From NCBI GenBank assembly GCA_963768715.1, contig CAVYJC010000004.1, positions 124,001 through 188,000 of the forward strand: a stretch of 64,000 nucleotides of DNA, given 5' to 3'. Numbering within the stretch: the stretch's first letter is position 1; each line of letters starts with the position of its first letter. Source of the stretch: DATKEJ01 sp963768715 (GTDB lineage: Bacteria; Bacteroidota; Rhodothermia; Rhodothermales; DATKEJ01). This document shows, one piece after another, positions 18,278 to 26,736 of this stretch. The notes under the pieces are model-generated. The model was not told the DNA's origin. It was given only the letters and a program-made list of their open reading frames with translations, and did no database searches. A program made the translations under genes and the position numbers.

Positions 18278-18345
18278 ACTCCCGAGTTGGACCCCAGGCG
18301 ATGAGTTTGAAGCAGCTCGAAAGGCAGCTGTCAGAGTTGCTCACG

Positions 18346-20127
18346 ATGACTGAGCTGCCGTATCGACGTATTGCCAAACGGCTTGTCTCGGCGCATTTGG
18401 CCCGCCGCCGCATCGCTCGTATTTCAGCCTCAACGGTTCTCTGCCTCCTTATCTCCTCCCCGTTTACCGCCGCGCAGGACGCACCATTCATCGATTTCAA
18501 TCCCGCCTGGTCACCCGACGGAAACTGGATCGTCTACCAGTCTAATACCTACGGTCAGTCCGAGATCTACGTCATGCGCTCCGACGGCTCGGATCAACGT
18601 AGACTGACCGACAACCCCTTCGACGACACACATCCGTCGTTCTCCCCTGACGGATCACAGATCGTTTTTGACTCGGACAGAGACGGGGTCTGGAATATCT
18701 ATCTCATGAACGCCGACGGCACCGGCCAAAGACGTTTGACCGAGCGGGGGACGTCTTCAACCGATCTCGTTGGCCGGCACCCGGCGTGGTCACCGGACGG
18801 TCGTCACATCGCTTACGACTCACGCGTCGACGGAGACGATGAGATATACCTTTTGCATCCCGATGACCCGAGGCCGCTTCGGATCACGTTCAGTCCCGGC
18901 CTCGACACGCATCCGACGTTCACGCCCGACGGATCGGGTATCCTGTTCGCTTCGTCACGCGACGGCACCATTGACGTCTTCAGGATGAACGCCGACGGAT
19001 CGGACGTGCAATCCCTCGTCGCGGGACCGAGGATGCAAGCCGGCGCCAAAATGTCTCCGGACGGTGCGAAGATGGCCTATTTCTCGGAAGTGGAGAAGGG
19101 CACCGATCTCTTCATTGCAAACGCAGACGGATCCGACGCCGTCGCCTTTGCGGATTCGGGCACCGTCTACGAATTGAACTGGTCGCCGGATGGATCCCGA
19201 ATCGCCTACTATTCCGATCGATCGGGCCGGTTCGAGATATACACGATGAACGCCGACGGAACCGGCGTGCGGCAACTGACGGATGCCTCCTACGGCAACT
19301 ACTTTCCGGCGTGGTCACCCGACGGCGAATCCATCGCATTCGCCTCGACACGCGATGGCGGCGACTGGGAGATCTATGTCATGAGACCGGATGGATCGTC
19401 GCCAACCCGCCTCACCTATTCGCCCGGAAAAGATGCGCATCCCGCTTGGGCGCCTGATGGATCGTCGATCGTGTTTCAGTCACCACGCGATTCCGGGGAC
19501 CCCAATAAAGTGGACCTCTACACGATGAACCGGGACGGCTCCCAGCAGCGCCGGCTCTTCACGCGTCCGGGCTTCACAGGCGTTCCCTCCTGGTCGCCCG
19601 ACGGCAAGACCATCCTCTTTCAGTCCGACCGAACGACCGTGGCGGGAAATCGCACCTGGGACGTTTATGGATACGACGTACCGGCTGATTCTGTGTACCC
19701 GGTGCTCGTCAACGACGATGAGAATCAGGTCCCAACCTGGGCGCCCGACGGCGCCTCGTGGCTCTTCTTCTCGAACAACCCGGGACGCAACCAGATCTAC
19801 ACCGCGGCAGCGGATGGCTCCGGGGTTCGTCGCCTCCTGACTGGCGAATCCGAAGACCTGACCGCCGCCTGGTCTCCGGACGGCGCCATGTTGGCGTTTG
19901 TGAGCGATCGGGACGGCGGCGTGGACCTTTATCTCGCCGACTCGACCGGAACCGACATCCGCAGGCTCACCTTCGGACAGAATGTCGGCAGCCTTCCATC
20001 CTGGTCCCCCGATGGGAGGAGAATCGCCTTTCACGGGACCGGTTCGGGCGCCGCCGAGATCTATGTGCTGGTCGTTTCGACGGGTGAGTATCTGCCGATC
20101 ACGACGGGCACGGAGGGCAAGCGTTGA
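18346..20127 (+). CDS. Secreted TolB-like PD40 beta-propeller protein
   Basis: 593 residues from MTELPYRRIA. The N-terminal segment (STVLCLLISSPFTAAQDAPF) is a signal peptide behind an unusually long basic leader of about 30 residues. The rest is about a dozen PD40 repeats of the form HPAWSPDGxxIAFxSxRDG...IYxMNADG, enough for two propellers, with no C-terminal catalytic domain. TolB-like propellers bind peptides or proteins in the periplasm. Translational coupling to the M28 peptidase suggests a shared substrate, such as peptide capture, which is inference only. Confidence 0.85.
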   Translation: MTELPYRRIAKRLVSAHLARRRIARISASTVLCLLISSPFTAAQDAPFIDFNPAWSPDGNWIVYQSNTYGQSEIYVMRSDGSDQRRLTDNPFDDTHPSFSPDGSQIVFDSDRDGVWNIYLMNADGTGQRRLTERGTSSTDLVGRHPAWSPDGRHIAYDSRVDGDDEIYLLHPDDPRPLRITFSPGLDTHPTFTPDGSGILFASSRDGTIDVFRMNADGSDVQSLVAGPRMQAGAKMSPDGAKMAYFSEVEKGTDLFIANADGSDAVAFADSGTVYELNWSPDGSRIAYYSDRSGRFEIYTMNADGTGVRQLTDASYGNYFPAWSPDGESIAFASTRDGGDWEIYVMRPDGSSPTRLTYSPGKDAHPAWAPDGSSIVFQSPRDSGDPNKVDLYTMNRDGSQQRRLFTRPGFTGVPSWSPDGKTILFQSDRTTVAGNRTWDVYGYDVPADSVYPVLVNDDENQVPTWAPDGASWLFFSNNPGRNQIYTAAADGSGVRRLLTGESEDLTAAWSPDGAMLAFVSDRDGGVDLYLADSTGTDIRRLTFGQNVGSLPSWSPDGRRIAFHGTGSGAAEIYVLVVSTGEYLPITTGTEGKR

Positions 20128-20250
20128 CCTTTCTGTCTGAGTTCTGAGAGCGTGCTCCGAACGGTGAGTATCGATCGCCGAGTGTCGGCCCTCCGTTCTT
20201 CGAGCACGGAGGGGTCCGACGTCAGGAGGCCGTCGCCTCGAAGGAGCATT

Positions 20251-20271
20251 GTGACTAGTGACTAATGACTG
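20251..20271. repeat. Heptamer array (GTGACTA type)
   Basis: Three units GTGACTA, GTGACTA, ATGACTG. The stop codon of the minus-strand gene (20255-20257) lies in the first unit. Confidence 0.65.
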
Positions 20272-20989
20272 AAAGCTCCGCCGTCACGTTTGCCCCGGTG
20301 TCGAGCACGGACTCGAGTCTTGCGACGAGACGCGGCGCCTTTTTCATGACGTACCACGTCGTAACGTTTCCACCTGCTTTGTTCGGGTCCACGATCCGTT
20401 CGGTCACGACGTACGTCTCGAACCGGCCTGCAGGGACGACAATCGTCGTGTCTCCGACAACGGCGAGCCGATGCGTGAGGATGGCTTTTCTTCGACTGAC
20501 GAGCGAATTGTAGCTGGATTTGTAGCCGATCTCCAGCGGCATCGTGCCCAAGGCGAAGTAGTTGAGCATGCCGTCTGAAACCACCGACTGCCCGGGCTCT
20601 GTCTTGTACGTCTCTTGCTCCTCCCCGTCGACTATAACGTGCAATGCGTCCGGCCGGTGATCCAGAAACCTCGTCTTTCCGCCGAACGTACTGGTACGTG
20701 TGACGGCTTCGAGGGTGGTCCGGTCCCATACGTCGACCTCGTGCCCGGTTCCGGAAACGTCGAGCTTCCACGTCGGCCGGCCGTCGGCCTCGGACTTCTC
20801 GAGTTTGAGTGTTGCCGCGATGGTGCGGTCCTCTTGTGAGGAATCCACCGCCGAAATGCGCGCTTCATAGCGCACGGTCATGGGCTTCAGCTTCGTCCCG
20901 TGGAAAGGCGAGGCCGTCGCCGTCTGAGCCTTTGCAGTTGGGGCAGCGTAAATGACTGTTAGAAGAACCGCCGCGATCGTTTTCTTCAT
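20255..20989 (-). CDS. Periplasmic protein of unknown function (DUF3108-like)
   Basis: 244 residues with an N-terminal signal peptide (MKKTIAAVLLTVIYAAPTAK-AQ). The body is predicted all-beta by eye, with LDHRPDALHVIVDG, MPLEIGYKSSYNSLVSRRK and the segment VPAGRFETYVVTER...TTWYV, which resembles the PAGxFxxxxxE...WY end of DUF3108-type proteins. No catalytic motif is seen. It is a single gene flanked by the convergent TolB-like gene and the divergent regulator. The last two codons lie in a heptamer array. Confidence 0.6.
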   Translation of the reverse strand: MKKTIAAVLLTVIYAAPTAKAQTATASPFHGTKLKPMTVRYEARISAVDSSQEDRTIAATLKLEKSEADGRPTWKLDVSGTGHEVDVWDRTTLEAVTRTSTFGGKTRFLDHRPDALHVIVDGEEQETYKTEPGQSVVSDGMLNYFALGTMPLEIGYKSSYNSLVSRRKAILTHRLAVVGDTTIVVPAGRFETYVVTERIVDPNKAGGNVTTWYVMKKAPRLVARLESVLDTGANVTAELSVISH

Positions 20990-21219
20990 GGAATGAACAG
21001 GTTTGGATTAGGCGCTGATGGGCGCGGTTTGCTCGCATCGTGGAGGATAGTTTCGCCTCATCCTCGATGCTTGAGGATTCGCCGAAGGGATCCCTTATGC
21101 GACGTGAAGGATCCCTCAGGAAGGCGGTTCTCCGCCGTCAGACTCGGCCGGCGCGGATCTGCGGACGGGGACTCGAGAGAGCCCGATCGCTTCATTTTGT
21201 GAGACCCCACAGCAAAACC

Positions 21220-23340
21220 GTGGAACAGGAATTCTACATCGGAGACTGGCACATTAACTCGAAGCGGCATCGCATCGAGCGCAACGGAGACGTCATCTAC
21301 GTTGAGCCGAAGGTGATGGACGTCCTCCTTTTTCTCGCCCTGCATCCAGGCGTGGTCGTCTCTCGCAAGGACATCATGGAGACGGTCTGGGATGACGTGG
21401 TCGTGGGCGACGAAGTGCTCACGCGGGCCGTGTCGGAGCTGCGTAAGGCGTTCCTCGACGATCATCGAGCCCCGACGGTCATCGAGACCGTCCCCTCGGT
21501 CGGTTATCGCCTACTCGCACCGGTTCGTCGAGATCAGGAGCGATCGATCGCCGGCGCATCCGAGAGTCGGCTTCCCGCCGGCTCCGTGCGGCGGACAGAG
21601 TCGGATGCCGGAAGGCGGTGGATATTCACTGGCGGCGTGGCGTGCCTGCTTCTTCTCGCCATTGTCGCCGGATTCTTCCATCGACCTCGAATGCAGCCGC
21701 GCCCGTTCGAGTCCGTTCCGCTTACCAGCTATCCCGGACTCGAGCTCGATCCGGCTTTTTCTCCCGACGAGGCACAAATTGCCTTCACCCGCCGTGAAAT
21801 ACCTGACGGTTTCTGGCACATCTACGTTCGCGTGCTCGGAACCGAAAGCGTTCTGCAGTTGACCGATGAACCTGCCTCCGATCTGCATCCGGCCTGGTCA
21901 CCCGACGGCCGCTACCTCGCATTCATTCGCTCAGCGGACGATGAGTGCGGACTCTATCGCATCCCCGCCCTCGGTGGCTCGGAAAAACGACTCACGACCT
22001 GTGCCGGGCGCACTGTGGTGGACCTGACCTGGTCGCCTGATGGAAGCGAGTTAGCCTACTCGGCGTCGGATGGCCGCGGTGAACCATTCAGCATCTATTC
22101 CTTTTCGCTGGAAGAGCGCGTTACAAGCCGCCTGACGCAACCGGCGGTCGCATCGGGGGGCGACTACTACCTGACATTTACCGACGATGGGCGCCGAATT
22201 GCTTTCATACGAGAGTCGGCTCCGGGGCTGCGTGACATTTACAGTCTCTCTCTCAGAGAGCATTCCCTCGAGCGATTAACGTCCGACAATCGCTCCGACA
22301 ACGGCCTCGCCCTGTCGCCCGACGGCAGGAAAGTCCTGTTCTCGACATACCACGGCAGCAACTTCAACATCTGGCAAGCCGCCTCTTCGGGCGGACCATC
22401 GCACTGGCTGGCTGCGGGACCGGGCAGCGCCAGCAACCTCGAGATCGCCCGAAAAAGCGGGAATCTCGCGTACGTCCACTGGCAGTACGATACAAACGTC
22501 TGGTCGGCTCCGGCCCGCCCCGATACGGCATCGCCTCGACCATTCATCGTCTCCACGCAGGAGGACGCTCGGGCAGAATTCTCTCCCGACGGCCGGCGCG
22601 TTGCGTTTGTATCCTCCCGCTCTGGACTCCCCGAGATATGGCTCAGTGAGGTTGACGGTTCAGACCCGACACAGTTGACCTCCCTGGGAGGCTACAATGC
22701 AAGTCCGCCGCGCTGGTCTCCCGACGGCCGACGACTTGTCTTCGATCACCTCGACTCGCGACGGGGCACCGTCGACCTCTACGTCGTTGACGTGGAAGGC
22801 GGCCCCCCGAAACGTCTCACCACGGACGCGGCAACTGACATGGCGCCAAGTTGGTCGGGCGACGGGGTTTGGGTCTATTTCGGCTCGAATCGGACCGGCT
22901 CCTGGCAGATCTGGAAAACCCCAGCCGACGGAGGAGAGGCGGTACGCGTTACGCGTCACGGGGGGCTTGCAGCCCAGGAATCACCTGACGGCACACTTTA
23001 CTATGTCCGTCGCGACACGACCGGTCTCTGGCGTTTTTCGAATGGGCACACCGGTGACATCGTCATTCCGCTGCCTTTGAACAGCGTGGAAGATTGGGCC
23101 GACTGGGTCGTACGCGACGACGGTTGCTATTTCGTCGAGCGACCGGGGCCGGGTAGATCCGGAGTAGCCTATTTCGACTTTGCAACGGCAACGACCGTAC
23201 CCCTGCTGGAGACCACGAAAGTCGTACGGCGAAATTCGGGCTTGAGCGTATCCCCTGACGGTCAGTGGATACTGTACACCCAGGAAGATCACGTCGAGAG
23301 CGATCTCATGGTCGTCAACGGTTTTTCGTCAAGCCTTTGA
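21220..23340 (+). CDS. CadC-like transmembrane regulator: winged helix fused to PD40 propeller
   Basis: Starting at the GTG of VEQEFYIGDWHIN gives about 706 residues; the frame is open back to 21040 but that leader looks non-coding. Residues 1-105 are an OmpR-type winged helix (VEPKVMDVLLFLALHPGVVV, LTRAVSELRKAF, IETVPSVGYRLLAPV). One helix (WIFTGGVACLLLLAIVAGFF) crosses the membrane, then about 11 PD40 repeats (HPAWSPDGRYLAFIR, APSWSGDGVWVYFGSNRTG) face the periplasm. The architecture implies a one-component sensor in which the propeller detects a ligand and the DNA-binding domain acts directly. It sits near the M28/TolB-like pair, which it might control. Confidence 0.85.
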   Translation: MEQEFYIGDWHINSKRHRIERNGDVIYVEPKVMDVLLFLALHPGVVVSRKDIMETVWDDVVVGDEVLTRAVSELRKAFLDDHRAPTVIETVPSVGYRLLAPVRRDQERSIAGASESRLPAGSVRRTESDAGRRWIFTGGVACLLLLAIVAGFFHRPRMQPRPFESVPLTSYPGLELDPAFSPDEAQIAFTRREIPDGFWHIYVRVLGTESVLQLTDEPASDLHPAWSPDGRYLAFIRSADDECGLYRIPALGGSEKRLTTCAGRTVVDLTWSPDGSELAYSASDGRGEPFSIYSFSLEERVTSRLTQPAVASGGDYYLTFTDDGRRIAFIRESAPGLRDIYSLSLREHSLERLTSDNRSDNGLALSPDGRKVLFSTYHGSNFNIWQAASSGGPSHWLAAGPGSASNLEIARKSGNLAYVHWQYDTNVWSAPARPDTASPRPFIVSTQEDARAEFSPDGRRVAFVSSRSGLPEIWLSEVDGSDPTQLTSLGGYNASPPRWSPDGRRLVFDHLDSRRGTVDLYVVDVEGGPPKRLTTDAATDMAPSWSGDGVWVYFGSNRTGSWQIWKTPADGGEAVRVTRHGGLAAQESPDGTLYYVRRDTTGLWRFSNGHTGDIVIPLPLNSVEDWADWVVRDDGCYFVERPGPGRSGVAYFDFATATTVPLLETTKVVRRNSGLSVSPDGQWILYTQEDHVESDLMVVNGFSSSL

Positions 23341-23509
23341 GCTCGTTCTAGACAACGCGAGTCACTGGTCAGCCGCCCTCACACATTCCCATCCGGAATG
23401 GTTCAGTTTGTGCTTTGTGCGTCCGAAGCGGGCCGGGCGGTACAAGATATCTACCCCATCGCTCATCCCTGGCATCGCGTATGCCGAATCATCGGCGCAA
23501 TCATAGTGC

Positions 23510-24439
23510 TCAACAAATGCCTTGGTTTCTCGCTATCCAGGCAGTCAAGGTGTCGTCATAGACAGGATCGACGGCGCTCAAATATCCTTGCACACGATCT
23601 ACATCGTACACGGCAACAGTAACCGCCGTCTGGAGATCAGTTGTCAGACGGTCGAACGAATGACGCGCAATCTTGCTCGCAAACTCAGATACGTCACCGT
23701 CCTGCAAACCGGTATCCAACTGCTCCAGCGGTTGAGTATCGAAGTACGAGAGGTGGAGATTGTCGGGAGAAGCGATGATGTATCGCGCGTAGGGAGCAAG
23801 GGTCGAAACGGTGTAAGGCGTGCCGTTGAAACACGTGGACAGCATGATGAGATCGAACTTCGTTGAATCATTCGAAATGCGTTTTAGTCCACTTGCAAGG
23901 TCGGCTACGGTGAACGTCTGCTTCCTATACGATGCATCGTAACCCGCGCCTCCGAATTCAGGGATCTCGTGGCCGAAGTAGAGAAACATCTTGACGAGCC
24001 CCGGTCTCTCTTTCGCGCGGAAGCGACTATAGAACGCCACTTCCGGGTCAAAGCGTAAACGATCCCGACCGCGCCGGTACGATTCTGTGGCGAGAAGACG
24101 TCCATTTCGATAGTAGTAGAACCGTCCGTCACGGAGAGGCCAGAAGAGTCTTAAGAAGCGCCGACGGCGTCTTTCATGAAAGATGAACACCTCGGCTTGC
24201 GTGTTCATTTCGGCGACTTTTTGCGCTCCGGCGAGAGCTTCTTTGTCCGCTTCGTGCTCAGTGCCGGACGAATCGTGATACCCATATCCTCCGTCGCCGT
24301 GGATGATGTACACGATTGAATAGCGGGGCGGGGCGATATCCTTGTCTCCCGACGTCGTCTCACGTTGGATCGGAAGGACGGAGCTGCACGATAGCAAAAA
24401 CAAAACGGGCGCCACGCGGCCAATGCTCCCGAGGAGCAT
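23510..24439 (-). CDS. Clan CD (clostripain/C11-like) cysteine peptidase-like lipoprotein
   Basis: 309 residues from MLLGSIGRVAPVLFLLSCSS; the lipobox LLSC gives a lipid anchor at Cys17. The first strand is YSIVYIIHGDGGYGYHD. A His motif, MFLYFGHEIPEFGG, and a Cys motif, FDLIMLSTCFNGTPYTVSTL followed by ARYIIASPDN, reproduce the C11 pattern of catalytic His, catalytic Cys and downstream A-S segment. HG is usual where HE stands here. A basic FHERRRRRFLRLFW loop and an FYYYRNGRLLATESYRRG segment are unexplained. It is the last gene of the envelope cluster. Its N-terminal segment recurs in the small genes at 25.3 and 25.7 kb. Activity is plausible, not shown. Confidence 0.6.
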   Translation of the reverse strand: MLLGSIGRVAPVLFLLSCSSVLPIQRETTSGDKDIAPPRYSIVYIIHGDGGYGYHDSSGTEHEADKEALAGAQKVAEMNTQAEVFIFHERRRRRFLRLFWPLRDGRFYYYRNGRLLATESYRRGRDRLRFDPEVAFYSRFRAKERPGLVKMFLYFGHEIPEFGGAGYDASYRKQTFTVADLASGLKRISNDSTKFDLIMLSTCFNGTPYTVSTLAPYARYIIASPDNLHLSYFDTQPLEQLDTGLQDGDVSEFASKIARHSFDRLTTDLQTAVTVAVYDVDRVQGYLSAVDPVYDDTLTAWIARNQGIC

Positions 24440-24519
24440 CGAGTATGCACGCGTGGCGCTCGTTGAGAGACCCGTTTCGCTGGTTTCCGATACGACCATC
24501 CCAAGAGCCGGGTACGGAC

Positions 24520-24949
24520 TTACACAATGAGGATCAAGATGATGATGATCAAAAGCGCCGCGACAAGACTGATGGTTATCTGCTGATCGGCCTGTTCCAT
24601 AGCCTGCAGGGAGTAATCGGCGAAGTTATTCAGCTGCGCATCGGGCACAGGTTCATAACCGTTGAGGCCGGCGAGCTCGTCCTGGTTTTCTTGCAGGGTG
24701 GCTTTGAGGTGAGCAATGCCGGCGCGGTCATCTTTTGAAATCAGCGGTGAAGCCTGAACTCTGTCCAAGACATCCGTCATGGTCTCAAATGATTTGCTGA
24801 GCACCTCCCGCTTTTGCGCCGGGTCCTCCGTCGCCTTCACTTTGGATGCGGTGTCGCTGAAGTACTTTTGGAACATTGTCTTGCGCCTGTCCCACCTGGA
24901 CAAGGACAAACATCATCACGACGAAACCGGGAACTAGTCTTCTTAACAT
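24520..24949 (-). CDS. Exported small protein with C-terminal membrane anchor (frameshifted)
   Basis: The ATG at 24949 begins a signal peptide (MLRRLVPGFVVMMFVLVQVG then QAQD). One base too many near 24873 puts the rest in another frame: MFQKYFSDTASKVKATEDPA, an amphipathic region, and a C-terminal helix (SLVAALLIIIILILIV). The mature protein would be about 140 residues, helical, anchored at its C-terminus. I recognise no family. The ATG overlaps the stop of the preceding Thivi_2564-like gene by 7 bases, so the two are coupled. Confidence 0.55.
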
Positions 24950-25227
24950 GGTTGTTTCCTCAAATGCAATGAAATTGAGATTGGTCGATTACCGCACCTT
25001 GACCGCGAACACTCTGTTCCGGCGGGGCTGAATTGATTGTCAATTAGCCAATCCGGATGTTGGAGTCTAAAGAATCCAAAGGCATTCAGCAGCCACAGAA
25101 CTACCAGAATGACCACGACGACGTTCAGGATCGATTTGATCTTGCGGTCCATCGGTATGAAATGATTGACTAGCCACAGGAAGACCCCGACCACGATCAA
25201 ACCAACTAGGATGCTAAAAAGCGACAT
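24943..25227 (-). CDS. Thivi_2564-family small membrane protein
   Basis: 94 residues. MSLFSILVGLIVVGVFLWLV, NHFIPMDRKIKSILN and VVVVILVVLWLLNAFGFF match the two-helix Thivi_2564-type protein, normally about 55-60 residues, with the short IPMDxKIKxIL loop. The extra 35-residue tail is not family-typical and may be read-through after loss of the natural stop. Function unknown. The upstream 5' DNA is one of three near-repeats in this cluster. Confidence 0.7.
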   Translation of the reverse strand: MSLFSILVGLIVVGVFLWLVNHFIPMDRKIKSILNVVVVILVVLWLLNAFGFFRLQHPDWLIDNQFSPAGTECSRSRCGNRPISISLHLRKQPC

Positions 25228-25347
25228 GTCGCCCTCCGTTCTACTTATTCGTTTTATTGTTAACAACCGCGCGCTTCACAAGGCGAGGCGACGTCAGCGC
25301 GAGATCGGGTTAGTTAAAGGGTGCCGTTCTCGGCGGCCTTTTTCATC
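25222..25347. repeat. Copy A of a tandem intergenic repeat
   Basis: About 125 bases running from the start codon of one gene (GCCCTCCG just upstream) to the TGCCGTTCTCGGCGGCCTTT segment that ends the next. Two homologous copies follow. Confidence 0.7.
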
Positions 25348-25569
25348 TTCAAACTGAACACGCCGTTTTGAAAGCGAGTCGTAATCCCCTTGGCCACCCT
25401 CGTCGTCGGTGACGTAAACGATCGAATAACCCGTTGGGGCGACACCCTCGTCTACCAGAATTGCTTCACCTGGATCGGAAGGCTGGAGATGCACGACAAC
25501 GACGACAAAAACCAGCCACAAAAGGGCGCCGCTGACGATCACACCAATTATGATATTGAATAGCGGCAT
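25294..25569 (-). pseudogene. Mosaic small membrane protein, unit B
   Basis: 91 residues as read. MPLFNIIIGVIVSGALLWLV is a membrane helix like that of the Thivi_2564-like neighbour. Then VDEGVAPTGYSIVYVTDDEGGQGDYDSL parallels the YSIVYIIHGDGGYGYHD segment of the C11-like lipoprotein. A shift near 25350 hides a KMKKAAENGTL end matching the OmpA C-terminus (KMKKAAENGNLN). The gene thus looks assembled from three neighbours. No function proposed; it may be a recombination product. Confidence 0.5.
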
Positions 25570-25690
25570 TTTGCCCTCCGACTCACTTCCTTCGTTTTCT
25601 TGTTATCGACCGCATGCTTCTCGTGACAAAGCCAACGTCAGCGCGAGATCGAGCTAGTTAAAATTGCCGTTCTCGGCGGCCTTTTTCATC
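25563..25690. repeat. Copy B of the tandem intergenic repeat
   Basis: Homologous to copies A and C, sharing GACCGCATGCTTC, CAACGTCAGCGCGAGATCG and TTGCCGTTCTCGGCGGCC. Confidence 0.7.
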
Positions 25691-25971
25691 TTGTCGTTGG
25701 CAAAGATGGCAGACCCAACGCGCCGGCTTTGCTGACGACCATATTCTGTAACAGACTGAGCACGTCGCTCTGACAGCGCATCGTGATACCCATAGTCATT
25801 ATCGCCCTCGGCGCTGCGAGCGATCGAATGATGCTGCCAGGCGACACCCTCGTCTACCCGAGCCGTTTCACTTGGGTCGTAAGGATGGAGCCGCGAGACA
25901 ACAAGAACGAAAGCCACCCACAAAAGGACGCTGAGCGCCATTAGACAGATTGTGAGATTAACCAGGGGCAT
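25654..25971 (-). CDS. Mosaic small membrane protein, unit C (peptidase-like segment plus OmpA tail)
   Basis: 105 residues, intact. Residues 1-27 are a membrane helix (MPLVNLTICLMALSVLLWVA). Residues about 40-66 (VDEGVAWQHHSIARSAEGDN, DYGYHD) echo the N-terminal segment of the C11-like lipoprotein. The rest (ALSERRAQSV, TEYGRQQSRRVGSAIFANDK, MKKAAENGNFN) is the OmpA C-terminus from the gene just upstream with about 29 residues deleted. The peptidoglycan-binding core of OmpA is therefore absent. Its start lies 83 bases from the OmpA stop. Confidence 0.6.
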   Translation of the reverse strand: MPLVNLTICLMALSVLLWVAFVLVVSRLHPYDPSETARVDEGVAWQHHSIARSAEGDNDYGYHDALSERRAQSVTEYGRQQSRRVGSAIFANDKMKKAAENGNFN

Positions 25972-26095
25972 TTTACCCTCCGTCTTGCATCTTCCTTTTC
26001 ACTTTTGTCGACCGCGCGCTTCGCGTGGCAAGTCGACATCGGGTCGAGATCAGGTTAATTGAGGTTGCCGTTCTCGGCGGCCTTTTTCATCTTGT
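25966..26095. repeat. Copy C of the tandem intergenic repeat
   Basis: Shares ATTTTACCCTCCGTCTTGC, TCGACCGCGCGCTTCGCGTG and the terminal TTGCCGTTCTCGGCGGCC with copies A and B. It ends in the OmpA 3' coding region, from which the repeat probably derives. Confidence 0.7.
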
Positions 26096-26729
26096 CGTTG
26101 GCAAAAATGGCAACTTCGACGCGCCGGTTTTGCTGACGACCATACTCCGTATCGTTCGAGGCAATCGGATTCAACTCGCCCAGGCCTACAGTGGAAACCC
26201 TCGAGCTGGTGATTCCCAAAGTTTGTTGATAGTTGGCAACAGACTGAGCGCGCCGTTCCGACAAAGACTGGTTGTATTCGTCCGAGCCTATGCTGTCGGT
26301 ATCTCCTTCAATGAGAATGTTGGTGTCGGGATATTTCTTGAGAATCGTGACCAGACTTTCGATGTTCGCCCTTGCCACTGGAAGCAGCTCGGATGAATCT
26401 GTGTCGAAGAGAATTCCCGAGTCGAACGTGATCTTGATACCTTCTCCGATTCGTTCGATTGTGGCATTCTTCATGTCCTGCCGCATCTCTTCCGCCTGCT
26501 TATCCATGTGGCGACCGATAAGTGCGCCGGCCGTCCCGCCGACTGCCGCTCCAATGATGGCGCCAATGGCAGTGTTGCCAAGTTTATATCCGACGGCTCC
26601 ACCAACGGCCCCTCCTGCGCCTGCGCCAATCGCACCGCCTTTCACGGCGTTACTGGCTCCGCACCCGACCACGAAGGCCATCGAGACGAGGAGCGTCATG
26701 GCAACGAATGCCTTCAATATTGATTTCAT
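26055..26729 (-). CDS. Glycine-zipper OmpA-family lipoprotein
   Basis: 224 residues. The lipobox AFVVGC anchors Cys23 in the membrane. Residues 30-75 are a glycine zipper (GGAIGAGAGGAVGGAVGYKLG). Residues 110-215 are an OmpA peptidoglycan-binding domain: FDTDSSELLP, ILIEGDTDSIGSDEYNQSLS, ERRAQSVANY and NDTEYGRQQNRRVEVAI. The usual EGHTD is EGDTD here, replacing a conserved His. It should tie the outer membrane to peptidoglycan. Its 3' end supplied the repeats in the downstream mosaic genes. Eight bases separate it from the baeRF-like gene. Confidence 0.9.
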   Translation of the reverse strand: MKSILKAFVAMTLLVSMAFVVGCGASNAVKGGAIGAGAGGAVGGAVGYKLGNTAIGAIIGAAVGGTAGALIGRHMDKQAEEMRQDMKNATIERIGEGIKITFDSGILFDTDSSELLPVARANIESLVTILKKYPDTNILIEGDTDSIGSDEYNQSLSERRAQSVANYQQTLGITSSRVSTVGLGELNPIASNDTEYGRQQNRRVEVAIFANDKMKKAAENGNLN

Positions 26730-26736
26730 GTTTGAC

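Noticed and set aside
18262..18345. Upstream start for the TolB-like protein at 18262
   Set aside because: That leader is the true 3' end of the M28 peptidase in the restored frame; the ATG at 18346 overlaps its stop.
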